64,000 bases of DNA from Gyromitra esculenta (taxonomy: Eukaryota > Ascomycota > Pezizomycetes > Pezizales > Discinaceae), in NCBI GenBank assembly GCA_038503075.1, contig JBCAML010000006.1, forward strand, positions 1,426,001 to 1,490,000. The letters are read 5' to 3'. Position numbers and translations under genes: made by a program. How positions within the stretch are numbered: the stretch's first letter is position 1; every line of letters begins with the position of its first letter. The notes below the pieces were generated by a model. The model saw nothing but the letters and a program-made list of their open reading frames with translations, searched no databases and was not told where the DNA came from. Positions 12,519 to 23,623 of the stretch are shown one piece after another.

Positions 12519-14417
12519 ATGCTTGCCATCTATTCCGCAGTTTTTTCTTCTTTGCACATATTCTACAGTTTTATTCTTGGGCACACACAAAAGTCATTTA
12601 AACCGGAGTTTGGGGGGATTAGAGGTGTTTGCTTTTACAAAAGACTTATCATGTTTCTCACTTTTCTACTATTACTACTACTTCTGCTATTTACTACTAC
12701 TACCTACGATAGAGCATCATGTTAGTAGCTAGCTAAGCTAATCATCTATGTGGCTCCCTGGAGGGGCCTTGCGGGAGATCGAGAGGATCTCGTTTCTGTC
12801 TATTCGCTTCTATTTCTTTCTTTTGTTTTTAAACCTTTTTTTTTGATGAGCATGAGGATCATGATATGATAGCTAGAATTGTATTTAGGTACTTAATAAT
12901 TTAACGACTCGAAGAGTTTAAACATTACTTTTGGTTCCTGATGCATCTCTTGTGATTTGGCCTGAGAAATTGATGCTTTTGGAATGGGATCTGCTTAGCG
13001 ACCTCTGAGAGCCGCAACAGAACTAAACATCAACAAATCGACGCTAATTACACTGTCTATCGTATAGTGCGGTTGCGAGTGCGTTTACAGCAGCTAGTGG
13101 TAGCCGTCTGTAACTGTACGCACCCGTAGCAGTAACCATCGAGTTTGGAGCACCTTCGTAGAAACGCACCAACTCCGTCAGGTTCCGCAGCATCACCTAT
13201 GAAAAAAAAACCAGCCCCCAACAGCAACCGTAACGAATAACGAACAACCAATATTCCAGCCCCACACACCCATCTAAGCCCTACCAAAAAAAAAAAAACC
13301 TGATCTCAACAGCGCAGATCATAGATCAACCACTATCATTGAGTCGTCATAGAAACCACAAGATCTACACACACACCCCGCCACCCCTCCCACCGCTAAC
13401 GTAATCACCATCTGTTCCAAGAATCGATTTTACTCTACACCCCGGGGGGAGGGAGGAAGGGGGGGTTTCGTATTCTTTTTTTTTGCCTATCGAATGAACA
13501 TGGTTGATCATCATCATCGTCATTGACGAAACATCCCAGGAAACGTTCGAATTCGAATTCGGTTCCCCCCGGTTGATGCTGAAACTGTGCAACGTCAATT
13601 GATCAACCACCTGCGCCGGCTGGCTGGCCGATCGCGGATTATTTTTTTATTTTGTGTAAAAGTGCGCACTGCACGCACTGCACGCACGGCGGGAAAAGTG
13701 TATCATGTTGAAAGGTTGCGTATTAAATTTTTGCGGATACGTATGTTGCGGGTAGTTACGTGCTTTTCTAGATGTGATGGGTTGACGGGAAGGAAGGAAG
13801 GAAGGAAGGGGAGGGGGGGTTTTTTTTTGTTTCGGTTTGGTGTATGTAGAGATGTAGTTAGCCGTGTAATGCGCGGACTCCGTGTAAGGGCCCTGTGGTT
13901 GGTGTGTGTGTTTTCGTTATTATATATGCTAATAACGTACGTATGTGCAGGGTACCTAGCTGGTAAGAGATACTATAGGGCGCTCGCGAGGAAATTGGAT
14001 ATTCGGTTTGCTTCGGTTTATCTCAGCACAAATTTTAGATAGTGAGAGCAATAGGCCACAAGACGCCTAAGCTGTGCACTTACCGAGCAAGGGAAGTTGT
14101 GCAAGGCTAGACGGATGTCCTTGTTGGTACTCCATACCAATACACAACTCGCGTGGGAATTCTAACCAGATACTTACTTTAGGTTAGCGATGAGTTGTAA
14201 CTCCATGTGTGTTTAAGGGTCCTGAAGGCTTAAACCTGCTCCGACAAAAAGTCGTACCCAACAAATAGAAATCCAAGGGTCACATTCTTCTAATTTTCGC
14301 TAAGATATGAAACCAAATAGACCAGAGAAACAATTTCTTATACGGTACGGCTGGGTCTCGCAGCTGTATCGCGACTACCAAGTTTATCACGTGACCAGTG
14401 GCTATTCGGTGTTGTAC

Positions 14418-14626
14418 CATTGTATTTGGCGAATAAGCCCATGGGCTTAAAGTAAAGTAGGGAGAAAGAAGGCGGCGGATAGAACCAATCAAATAGCATT
14501 GACTCCGTTGAAACAGGAAAGTGCTGACAGTAACCCCAACCCTAAGGTTCTACTAATTGGCTTGTTCCCACGCCTTCTTTCTCACTGCTTTACTTTAAGC
14601 CCATGGGCTTACTCGCCAAATACAAC
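14418..14626. mobile_element. Foldback/MITE-like element with long inverted arms
   Basis: The left arm (from about 14420: TGTATTTGGCGAATAAGCCC and onward) is repeated in inverse orientation ending at about 14625, with only a few transitions in the best 54 bp. Weaker pairing extends the arms to about 75 bp around a loop of roughly 55 bp. There is no coding capacity. It is probably a non-autonomous DNA element or its relic. Confidence 0.65.
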
Positions 14627-14629
14627 GGT

Positions 14630-14764
14630 ATTCTAGGGCAGAGCGGTGGAGGGTAGAGGGTATAACGGGGCTTGAGTAGCAAATGGAATACATGTATCAG
14701 TTTGTTAGCCAAGACCGCCAAGCCTCGTTATACCCTCTGCCTCTCCAGTGCTCTAGCCTAGGAT
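14630..14764. mobile_element. Second foldback element, abutting the first
   Basis: Arms of about 45 bp (14630-14674 and 14719-14764) pair around a loop of about 44 bp. The core AGAGGGTATAACG matches CGTTATACCCTCT, and the arm ends match ATTCTAGG against CCTAGGAT. Mismatches are mostly transitions. It lies only 3-4 bp from the previous element, so the two may be one composite unit. Confidence 0.6.
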
Positions 14765-16365
14765 TCGTGGTCCAATGTTGTTCACTCACCTACTCGCTTA
14801 GTTAGATTATATCTTCAGCACCCCCCCTCGAATGTAAGTTTGCGGCGAAGATTCCATCCGTAGGGGGAGATCTCCCATATCTCTCTCGAGATTTGCACTT
14901 GCGCTGTGCCACTCTGGTGCTTGCATTGAGCATGCGTGAGCCACGCCTGATCAGTGCCAATGTCTTAGATTTCTTGTGGCTTCAACGTATGTCTTACTTT
15001 CAAGCGCCGGATTACCACGATGTGGAGATATTCTGCAGAGGAGGAAATCGGTCCTGAGCCTCTGAGGTGCAGAGCAGATGCCACCCGTAATCCTATTCCA
15101 TGCCCTTTTGCGGTGTGGGTCGGCTAAAGTGCGTGCGAACTAGCCACATAATCAATTACCGTATCCAGAAAAAAAAACAGAACGTCCTGTATAACTTGGG
15201 GTTTTACGCTTTTTCTGGCCTTTTCGTGTGAGTATTCCAGTGAGGGAGAGGCACTGGCGAAACCCCATAGAAACTTATCGCACAGAATGGTCTTCAAACA
15301 CAAACATATGGGCAGGGGCCCGTGGAAAGTACCCCTCATCTAGTATCGAAACAAAGTTCCTGTTGTGGCACTTCACTAGAAAAGACAAGTTGTGGTGTGT
15401 GGCGGCGTAGTTGAGAGCCAGTTCTGTGCCTTGGGGAACTTGTGTTATCACTACGGCACGATACATACCCTCCTCCTCCTCTTCTCCCGTTTAATCCTAA
15501 CTCCCATGTCCTTCCATCTTCTAGCCGCCCCACGTGGAAACGGAAAGTCACAAACAGGCTAAACAAACTAACTCGGCAAACAATGAGTTGCACTGCCACG
15601 TACCGCCGCAAGAGCGCCGCACAGGATCGAGGAACTGAGGAAATGCAATGCAAGACTGGGGTAGCCTGGGGAAGGGGAGGGGGGAAGTGGTTGACCGTAC
15701 AGGAAAGAACGGGAAATCGGGTGATCAAACATCGTGATCAGACCGGTTGTTTTCTGAATTTTGGCAGGGTTGGGTTTCAGGCTTTGGGGTTTTTTTCCCT
15801 AGGCTCCTTTGGCGCTTCTTTGCAGGGTTGCGAGTTTGCGTACATTGTGGGTAGAGTGCACGGTGCACGCTACGGGTAGTATGTGGGGATTAATAGATTG
15901 GGGTAGAAATCAGTCGGTAGCTGTATTCTGATATATCTGCGTGTAGGTATTTGGCAAGAGGGATCGTGAATGATGCAGGGATTGGGGGATCTGTGCCGCT
16001 AACAGGACTTTAAATTAGGTCAGTGATAGTAAAGTGCCAGTTGACTTTGGCGACTTTGCTGTACAACATGCGGCACTGTAGCGAGTAGTACGGTCTAGAC
16101 AGCCTTAGAAATAGGGCAAAGGTTGATACTCGGAAGACACTTAACGGATAATGAAACCCAGAGCCATCTCTGTTCCCCTCCAGGGTGTCAAGTAAGGATT
16201 TAGATACGGCTATGTTAGATACACAACACCTATAGTTCCCCCACTGTAGGACTAGTACTACTACTGTGGTTGTCTAGAATCAAATTATAGAACGCTGGTA
16301 AAACCTACCGGTGAGATACACTCGCTGAAAGAGCTCAGACCAAATACCCTACCTACAGTATCAAG

Positions 16366-16506
16366 AAAGGGGATGCAACTGGCACAGCATATGTGCGGCA
16401 TTTAGAAGCAATACTGGACTCCTAGCGCAAATACAGTAGTTCTCCAGAATCAAGCTTGCATTTCCCAATACAGTAGCAGATTCACCCCATTTCCTCGTAC
16501 TGTATG
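16366..16506 (+). repeat. Dispersed repeat, copy A
   Basis: About 140 bp that recurs in the same orientation at 42842-43000. Shared anchors include GGGGATGCAACTGG, TAGTTCTCCAGAATCAAGC and CAGTAGCAGATTCACCCCA. Most differences are C/T or G/A transitions, as expected after repeat-induced mutation or deamination. Family unknown. Confidence 0.7.
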
Positions 16507-17166
16507 CTTTGGCGCACTCCAATTGCAACTTATCCAAATTCCATCGGGCAAATATTGATCGAGCTCCATGTAGTTCATCCCGCTATGATCTTTAACATTA
16601 CGCTGGGTAGGTATTAATGTTTGCTTTTTGCCCAAAACTAGATATATGTGGTGGAAGTGGCGGACGCACAAGCCACATTGGTCGTATGTATTCGACTGGT
16701 CCAAGGTTCTAGTATTACCTACTACCAACCGTTGTTCACTGCTAACGTACTTACTCACGTATTAGAAGTAACCCGATTTGAAGCTATTTGTATTCCATGA
16801 AATTGTATTGATAATTTAAGGAAAAGATCCTACGCTTAAACCTTAGAGTTTCTTTTGATGCAAGGACTTGTCTTTCTTTTATAAAGTATCGTAAAAAAAC
16901 TTGGCGAGTTTTTACGGTATGGTTAAGAGACGTCTAGATTTGAGACAGCCCGGATCCGTTGTTCCCAGCTTATTCCGTATCTAGGTTGATTTCCACCAAC
17001 TGTAGCAGACGACGGCTTTCGGTGTTCACGTGGACGGTTCACGGAGCAAGACCCTGATTTTCACCCCGGATTTTTTGCTTTTCTGCGCTACTAGCCCTAA
17101 CCCTCAGCCGGAGTATGAAAGACTTCCCCCTCCCACGACTTAGATCCTCTTATCTCTGGGGGGGGG

Positions 17167-17194
17167 AAGAAAGAAAGAAAGAAAGAAAGAAAGG
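17167..17194 (+). repeat. GAAA microsatellite
   Basis: A run of about seven GAAA units directly after a G-rich tract, about 70-100 bp upstream of the ankyrin gene start. It probably lies in the promoter or 5' UTR. Confidence 0.85.
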
Positions 17195-17264
17195 ACCTTC
17201 TTTCCTGGTTGGGGTTCTCCCACCGTATCTTTGACAAAATACCGCTCAAGGCATAATATTCACG

Positions 17265-17945
17265 ATGCCACTCCTTAGCCTCCCGAACGAGCTCCTCCTA
17301 CTAGTCGCAGAGAACCTCATCACCACAAAGGACGTCAATGCCCTCATCCGTACGAACCGTCGGCTGTGGTTGGTTCTTTCCTCGCATCTGAACAAACTCG
17401 CGCTTGAAGACAAGGACGGTATGGCACCGCTTCATTGGGCTGTCGCCAAGGAACACGAGTGCCTCGTCACGCTCCTCATCCGACTCGGTCTCTCTGTCGA
17501 CGTACACGAAGACGTCGAGTTAGGGACCCCGCTCCATTGGGGCGCAAAGCATGGGCATAAAAGGATGGTCTACATACTGCTCTCGAACGGGGCTAACATT
17601 GCTGCGTGCAATGCCTTCAAGGAGACGCCATTACATTGGGCGGCTGCGTTCGGGCAGCTGGGGATGGTGAGGGTGTTGCTTGATGAGGCTAGGGTGGTGT
17701 ATGGGTATGTGAATCTTAAAGACAGCCATGGGGGGACTGCGTTGGATTGGGCAGCGAGGTATGGGTATGTTGAGGTTTGTAAGTGTTTGTTGGAATACGG
17801 CGCGGATGTGGGTGTGAGGGATGAGCTTGGGTGGACGGCGAGGATGAGTGCGGAGGAGAGTGGACATGGCGAGGTCGTTGAGCTCTTGAGGGGAAAAGAG
17901 AGGGAATTAGGGATCGAGGAACAGGCTGAGGGGCAGATGGTTTGA
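17265..17945 (+). CDS. F-box-like/ankyrin-repeat protein
   Basis: A single exon of 226 codons. Residues 4-45 (SLPNELLLLVAENLITTKDV...) have the spacing of an F-box or F-box-like helix bundle. From about residue 50 there are five ankyrin units, recognised by repeated APLHWA, TPLHWGAKHG, TPLHWAAAFG, TALDWAARYG and GWTARMSAEESG starts followed by LL-x-GA turns. This pairing is common in ascomycetes and suggests a substrate adaptor of an SCF ubiquitin ligase, with the ankyrins choosing the partner; neither partner nor substrate can be read here. The ATG is the first in the frame and the F-box begins within a few residues of it. The final 12 residues are acidic. There is no co-directional neighbour within 2 kb. 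Confidence 0.88.
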   Translation: MPLLSLPNELLLLVAENLITTKDVNALIRTNRRLWLVLSSHLNKLALEDKDGMAPLHWAVAKEHECLVTLLIRLGLSVDVHEDVELGTPLHWGAKHGHKRMVYILLSNGANIAACNAFKETPLHWAAAFGQLGMVRVLLDEARVVYGYVNLKDSHGGTALDWAARYGYVEVCKCLLEYGADVGVRDELGWTARMSAEESGHGEVVELLRGKERELGIEEQAEGQMV

Positions 17946-20818
17946 TTTTTTAGTTCCTTTTTCGGTTGTGAGGAAATGATACCAAGGGCAAAGCAATTAG
18001 ACTTTGTTTTTTTTGTAGACTTAATAACTTGAACACTCTTGCTTTCTCTTTTTCTCCCTATGTAGAGTTACTTCTAGGCTTTGAGGATTGTTTATATTAT
18101 TGCCTTCATGGTTTTTATTAAGCCTGTCCCTGGATCGGCGCATGAGGTTAATTTATAGGCTAGGAGAACACAAGATACTGGTAGGTATCCTGACCTGCTC
18201 GCTCATCGAATCTCACTCACATAAAATCTATGATGCGTGCCACAATTTATTATTATTTAATTATTCACTTGGTGTACAAAACTTCCAAGCTCAAGGTTAT
18301 GATGATGCTGTATCTGCTGTAAACTTCGTGGGGGGACCGTTTCTTGCACCTGTATTATAGGCGTATAGGAAAAACCGTCACTTGCGGTTTAGGGGTTTCA
18401 GGCTTATTTATTTATTTATTTATTTATTATTTCGTTCGGCACATGAGGTTTGGGGCTCGTTCCTGAAGCCAAGCCCACTCTGTACATCCGGGGGCCGGGG
18501 GGACTCCACAAAAGTACGATTTTAATTTGATCATGTGACATCTCCTCAATTGCCGATCAATTAACCACATGGCCAAATTGGGATTTGGTAGTAACCTTGC
18601 TCGAGGAGCCTTGATATGCCCTCTGTAGCTACTAAGTACGATTTCATGCTGATTGGGGTCTTAATGCTTTCCGGATAGGGATGTACTGTAGGCTACAGAA
18701 ATTACTTGACCAGAATGTGGGCACAGAATTAAACCTTTTCTCTCTATGCTTGCAGTGGCTCCTGGTACCGGTCTACCTACGCAGCTTTTCTCTCACCTGC
18801 GTTTGAACTATGAGAGATGACACTCTGGGAAAACAGTTTTGGCATAACGCGGGTTGTTCAGTAAATACGATCGATTTCAAGAAAAGAAAAGAAAAAACCT
18901 CCTATAGCATATCAACCACTATATTATCCCTCAAATTGCAAGAGATTAAGGTGAGCTTTAAAATATCACTCCAATTTGGCTATTTCCAATAAACTGAACC
19001 CTCGTAAGATTTTAGAGCATGAATGGTTCTCGAGAAACTTAAATCAATGGGTTCAATTTAGATTGATGATCACGGCTACTGCAGGTAGTTGTTCATACTT
19101 CTGGGTCAGCCATAGTCTGCGGGTCTGAGTTCCAAAAATATGTACTGATTGAAGCCGTTATGCGTATCAGACAAAATTTATAACAAAAAACAACCTTAAA
19201 TGATGATGTGGATACAGCATGAACGAGCTAGTGGATATGTGGTTTGAAAGAGGGTGAGGAGAAGGGTTTATTCCTGGGTACATGTAGCTTAATCCCACAA
19301 AAAAGCTTAAATTGGAGTATGATTAGAGGAATTAGAACCAACCGAAGTCAACAACTTAGAGTTCGCTAAGATTTTGCCACTATAGATGGATCAGAGCTTT
19401 TTTTCACTCACCATCTTCTAAGTTTGTCTGCAATATTTTGGTTTTCTATCAGGGGAATATGTAGTGGTCGTATCCGGCGTTTCGAGTCAATCTTGGCATT
19501 TTGTGAAACGAAGAAACGAAGAGAAACGATAAACATTTCTGCCAGTCCATTGCCATGTTACCATTTCGCCCGTCACCTGTAGCTAACACGCGAAAAGGTA
19601 TCGGTTTCCAAATTGTCGATGGAACTTCTCTTAAAACCTCGTTCCTGAAGATTTCACTTCCATAGAGAGGTTGCCGAAACGATAGTTTCTATTCCATAAG
19701 CATCTATTAATTGTCTGCGCTTAGGATTCTAAACTTGCCTACAACGCCACCTTTTGGGCGCTACGATTGGAGGGCCAAAAATACAACTTAGGGAAATAAA
19801 CACTAGCATCACACCATTCAAGTATCGCGAAGTTTACATTATCGTTTAAGAGTTTCGTTGAAGACTACGCTGCCGTTTTCACATTATCTTGCCGTGGTGT
19901 GTCGACGCGTAATCTCAATCTGTGGTTGAAGCAGCTCCGACGCAACGTTGTAGTGAGGCCTACCTACTTGTCCCGCAGAGGAGATTGCGAATTGACCCCA
20001 ACGATAACCTTGGATGCATGCAAGATATCATATCGCTAGATACCGCGCAGTAGAGTCTGCCGTAATTCCATCTTATCTAGGCTCTAGGAATTGTAGCAGG
20101 TACGGGGGATACGGGCTTTGACTTTGCTAACAGGTCCTTGGGTAAATGTTAACCCTAATGCTTTCCAGGGGTTTGACAGCTAGGGATCCGTTGAGACGAA
20201 TGTAATTGTTATGGGTCTTACTGAAATTGGTGAACGATCAAAGCAGAATTGTTGAATACGGGTTCTTATCAGTAATACTCGTAGCCCAGTACTCCTCGGA
20301 AGCATCTTAAGTTGGTCGACACAAACCATTGGGTGACTCTAAATATATATATTTTCCTCGTACTCAAGCCGTCCTCTGCAGGGGGAACAATGAATCCCCG
20401 CGGAGAGGAGATGATCGTGGTCGATGAGCCACCAGCAGACATCGGTACATGGTATTTGTTATCGTTATCAGGGTTGAATCTGTGCCTGGAGAGCTGTTTG
20501 GCTGTCCCCTTTGGCACGCCGGTTCACGTGGCTGTCGTCTCGGATGCAACATAAACGGTGCTGCATATCATCATGACGAAAGAAAAAGAGGTTACAGGCA
20601 ACCACACTTGCGGAGATTCATTCCTCGTATCAGAATGCTGGCTACGAGAAGGCCTGGGATCGATGACTCCTACATGTGACCCCACCTGTTTATGCTGTCG
20701 TAACGGCGTCATATAGCCCAGCCTGTAGCCCCAGATACAAAACCCCCTTCTCTCTCCTGTAGAATTCTCTTTGGTTCGAGTGAACGATACTACGAAATCT
20801 CAATTCGTCTGTTAAGCC
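17946..20818. other. Gene-poor spacer
   Basis: No supportable gene. A LINE-like 3' end lies at 18404-18444 (minus orientation). An AT-rich middle (18800-20000) has no motifs I recognise. Confidence 0.6.
18404..18444 (-). repeat. LINE-like 3' end with TAAA tail, copy 2
   Basis: Reverse complement of the unit at 4899-4939, with one difference in 41 (CCGAACG instead of CCGAATG). Read on the minus strand it is ATGTGCCGAACG followed by AATAATAAATAAA repeats. The rest of the element would lie at higher coordinates on the minus strand, where no coding trace remains. Confidence 0.6.
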
Positions 20819-22422
20819 ATGTCTCTACACCGTCGTCTAAGTGACTCTTCTCAACAGGAAAGCTCGCCGCTCTTACCCAATGGTCGTTCAAGGGATGATG
20901 GGCCTCATGGATGGAGAGATATCCTTGAGAACAAGATGACATGGGCGTGAGTATTCTATGTCAGCTTTAGCATAGCATATCACTGATGCTGATTGTACGT
21001 ACGAAGGTGGTATACAACCATCATGTCATCAGGCGGTGTGGCGTTGATCATCTATAACCTTCCATATCAACTCCACCGACTTTGGATTGTGGGTATGTTG
21101 ACGACTTGCATCGTTTGAATTGTCTTACTATACGCAATTGATGCTTACATTACATTTCCCAGGCGGCATCATATACATTGCTTCGCTCATAGGATTCCTG
21201 CTACTGCTATTGATACATTTGACACGGTTTATACTCAATCCACGACTTATACTGGCTAGTATTACCCATCCAGCAGAAGGCCTATTCGTATCTACGTTCG
21301 CTGCAGCAGTTGGTATCCTCATTATCGATGGAGCCACTTATAGCGAGAAAATGCACACCACACATGGTCCTGCACTTCGGACATTTTATTGGATATTTGT
21401 GGTGGTTGCTGTTGTATTCGGTGTTGGTACTCCTATGGCACAGTAAGTTTATCGTTCACATGCTCCTGCTCCGTTTTCTTGCGCTTCTTCTCTACGAACT
21501 CTAGGGCCTTTGAAAGAAGTTTACATTGACGACCACAGATTCACAAGATCAACACCAACTCATGAAACTAGGGTATGTTGGATACGGTATCATTTCAGAG
21601 CTATAATAACTGAATTTTCATAGGACGCAACCCCGATGTCCATCCAGCAAGTTCTGCCTCTTACTCTCATAGGGTATGCTGCAGCAACTGTGGTCTCACA
21701 CATCGACCCACTAGATGGAAGCAATACTGCTATGCCAGTAATCTACATGGGAATTGCAATGCAGGGCATGGGTATTCTTGTATCACTTCTGGTAAGCTCC
21801 CCAGTTACCCGTTTATCACTCAATCAGTTCTAACAATAACCTAGTATCTTGCCGGGTTCGTCGACAGCCTATATCGCTTCTCCCTCCCATCAATTTCGCT
21901 CAGACCTTCTATGTTTATTTCCGTCGGACCACCAGCCTTCACATCTCTATCCTTCGCTCTACTCGCCGAGCAATGCCTCAGACACTTCCCAGCAGGTAAA
22001 ACTGCGCCTGACGGTGCCGCTGACATTGTCGGTGGAGTCTCACTGTACTATATTGGACTTGTTATTTCGCTCATGTTTTGGGGACTGTCGGTGTGGTTCT
22101 TCTTGATCTCGGCATTTAGCAACCTGGCGGCGGTGGGACAGATGGATTTCGGCGTGCAGCAATTGCAGATGTTTGCGTTGATCTTCCCGAATGGTAAGTC
22201 TGCTCTTTTGTGGGAAGTTAATATGGTGTTTTTCTTCTTCTAACGTTTGTATGTGTAGTCGGTTTCGCTCTTGCCACAACTCATATCTCTAGGCTACTCG
22301 GGAATCCAAAGTTTCTGGCTGTTATATCCGAGATCTTGGATCTGAGTGTCATTGCCTCCTGGGGTATTGTTGTGCTTGCGATGACCTTTGGCATCGTTAG
22401 CGGGAGAATTTTCAGAGGATAG
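20819..22422 (+). CDS. TDT-family (tellurite-resistance/dicarboxylate, Mae1/Ssu1-like) membrane transporter
   Basis: Seven exons: 20819-20946, 21007-21092, 21163-21442, 21539-21572, 21624-21791, 21845-22193 and 22259-22422, giving 402 residues. Introns are 51-96 bp with normal GT-AG ends. After a hydrophilic N-terminus of about 40 residues come roughly ten hydrophobic segments. Family marks are the TWAW start of the first helix, SSGGVALIIYNLPYQLHRLW, the loop ITHPAEG before the next helix, DATPMS in place of the usual TPAW, and the MQGMGILVSLL helix. The TDT family includes malate importers (Mae1) and sulfite exporters (Ssu1) in the plasma membrane. The substrate here cannot be told from sequence, and the altered TPAW motif makes it a divergent member. 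Exon 4 is only 34 nt; it is supported by reading frame and by the FTRxxPTHETR-DATP continuity. Confidence 0.85.
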
Positions 22423-23623
22423 GATAAGTAATAAGGATGAACTCGGGTGTGGAGTTGAACAAAGTTGGGATCATTTGTAGAGTAGTCGCTTTGTTGGGGG
22501 GGGGGGGGGCGGAGGGAAGCTGTATGGGGGGCAAAGGATAGGTTGTTCATGACGGAGATTAAAGATTAAGGGCAGGCGTAAGGGGATATATGTGCTTGGG
22601 AACCATTAGGGTATACTTTCGTTGAATATAATGCTATTTGCGCTGGTTGTTTTGTTGGGATTCTCTACTATCTACTACATATTACCAATAGGTAATATTG
22701 AATCATTTAAATGTATGCCATTGAACAATACCCTAGTATTTCTGTCAGGTGTAGAGATCTGTTGATAGATTTGTCGGTAATTAATAAACCTCTCCTTATT
22801 TCATTACACGTAGGAAACTTGTAATACTAACTGTTATCGCCTACACCAAACCTCGGCGTTTACCTTTCACTATCTCTCTGTCTTGGGCCGAACCTAATTA
22901 GGCCTAGTTGGCTTCTATAGATTTACTTCATGTACACGCGGTCGCTGGTACCAGCTTTCTTACTACATGTGCCTGCACCACTTATTTAGATTTATGCTAG
23001 GCAGCAGACCTCCATAACCTGCATGGACATCAAGGATATGGTAGAATAAGCATTTTCTAACACTTCCGTGCTTCCCTAGTGATTTCACCAACGACTTCTC
23101 TAGATATATGTACATATTTTCAAGTATCTTTCCTGTTGACCTTATATAGGTTTGATGGCTTACCCTGCTCAAAGATTTACCATTAACAACAGCATTCATA
23201 GTACATCCGCAGCGGTGAATTCGTCTATAAATGCATCACCTTGCGATTTCTCGTACTTCGTAGGGCTAGAGCTAGAGCTTTCTCAACAACTTCGCACAGG
23301 TTTAACGATCTCCCAACTCTCCAGCGAAATTTCCAATACTTTTATCAAGGGGATATTCTGGGACAGTTACCATAGGGGTGAAGTTGTCTGCATGTAGATG
23401 CAAGCCGATGCATTTCCATAATCTGTAACGTACAAGTCATCATTGTTAACTCTAGTCATATGCATTATATAGAATCGAGCTTTTATTTTTATTTACAACA
23501 GATGCTGTAAAAGGCACAGGTGTTACACCCGCCTACTCCACTATATATGGGGGCTCATATACCCTTTGCGTATATACCAAACTACATAGATTCAATACCA
23601 CATTATATCCCACCACCACCCAC
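22423..23623. other. Convergent 3' intergenic region
   Basis: Lies between the 3' ends of the transporter (plus) and the lyase (minus), so it probably holds both terminators. It contains a run of 14 G at 22496-22509. No other feature was recognised. Confidence 0.6.

Larger units (their letters stand above)
12519..17264. other. Gene-poor spacer with foldback elements
   Basis: About 4.7 kb without a supportable gene. It contains two adjacent foldback elements (14418-14626 and 14630-14764), a short hairpin at about 16889-16919, one copy of a dispersed repeat (16366-16506) and a GGAA microsatellite (about 13791-13809). Open frames of 130-151 codons at 13587-14042 and 15336-15879 overlap low-complexity DNA and show no domain. 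Confidence 0.6.

Noticed and set aside
13587..14042. 151-codon open frame, plus strand
   Set aside because: Arg- and Leu-rich translation from a low-complexity GGAA/T-rich stretch, no domain, no splice context; likely chance.
15336..15879. Two overlapping open frames of 130 and 145 codons on opposite strands
   Set aside because: They overlap each other, lack domains and cover CT-rich DNA; at most chance frames.
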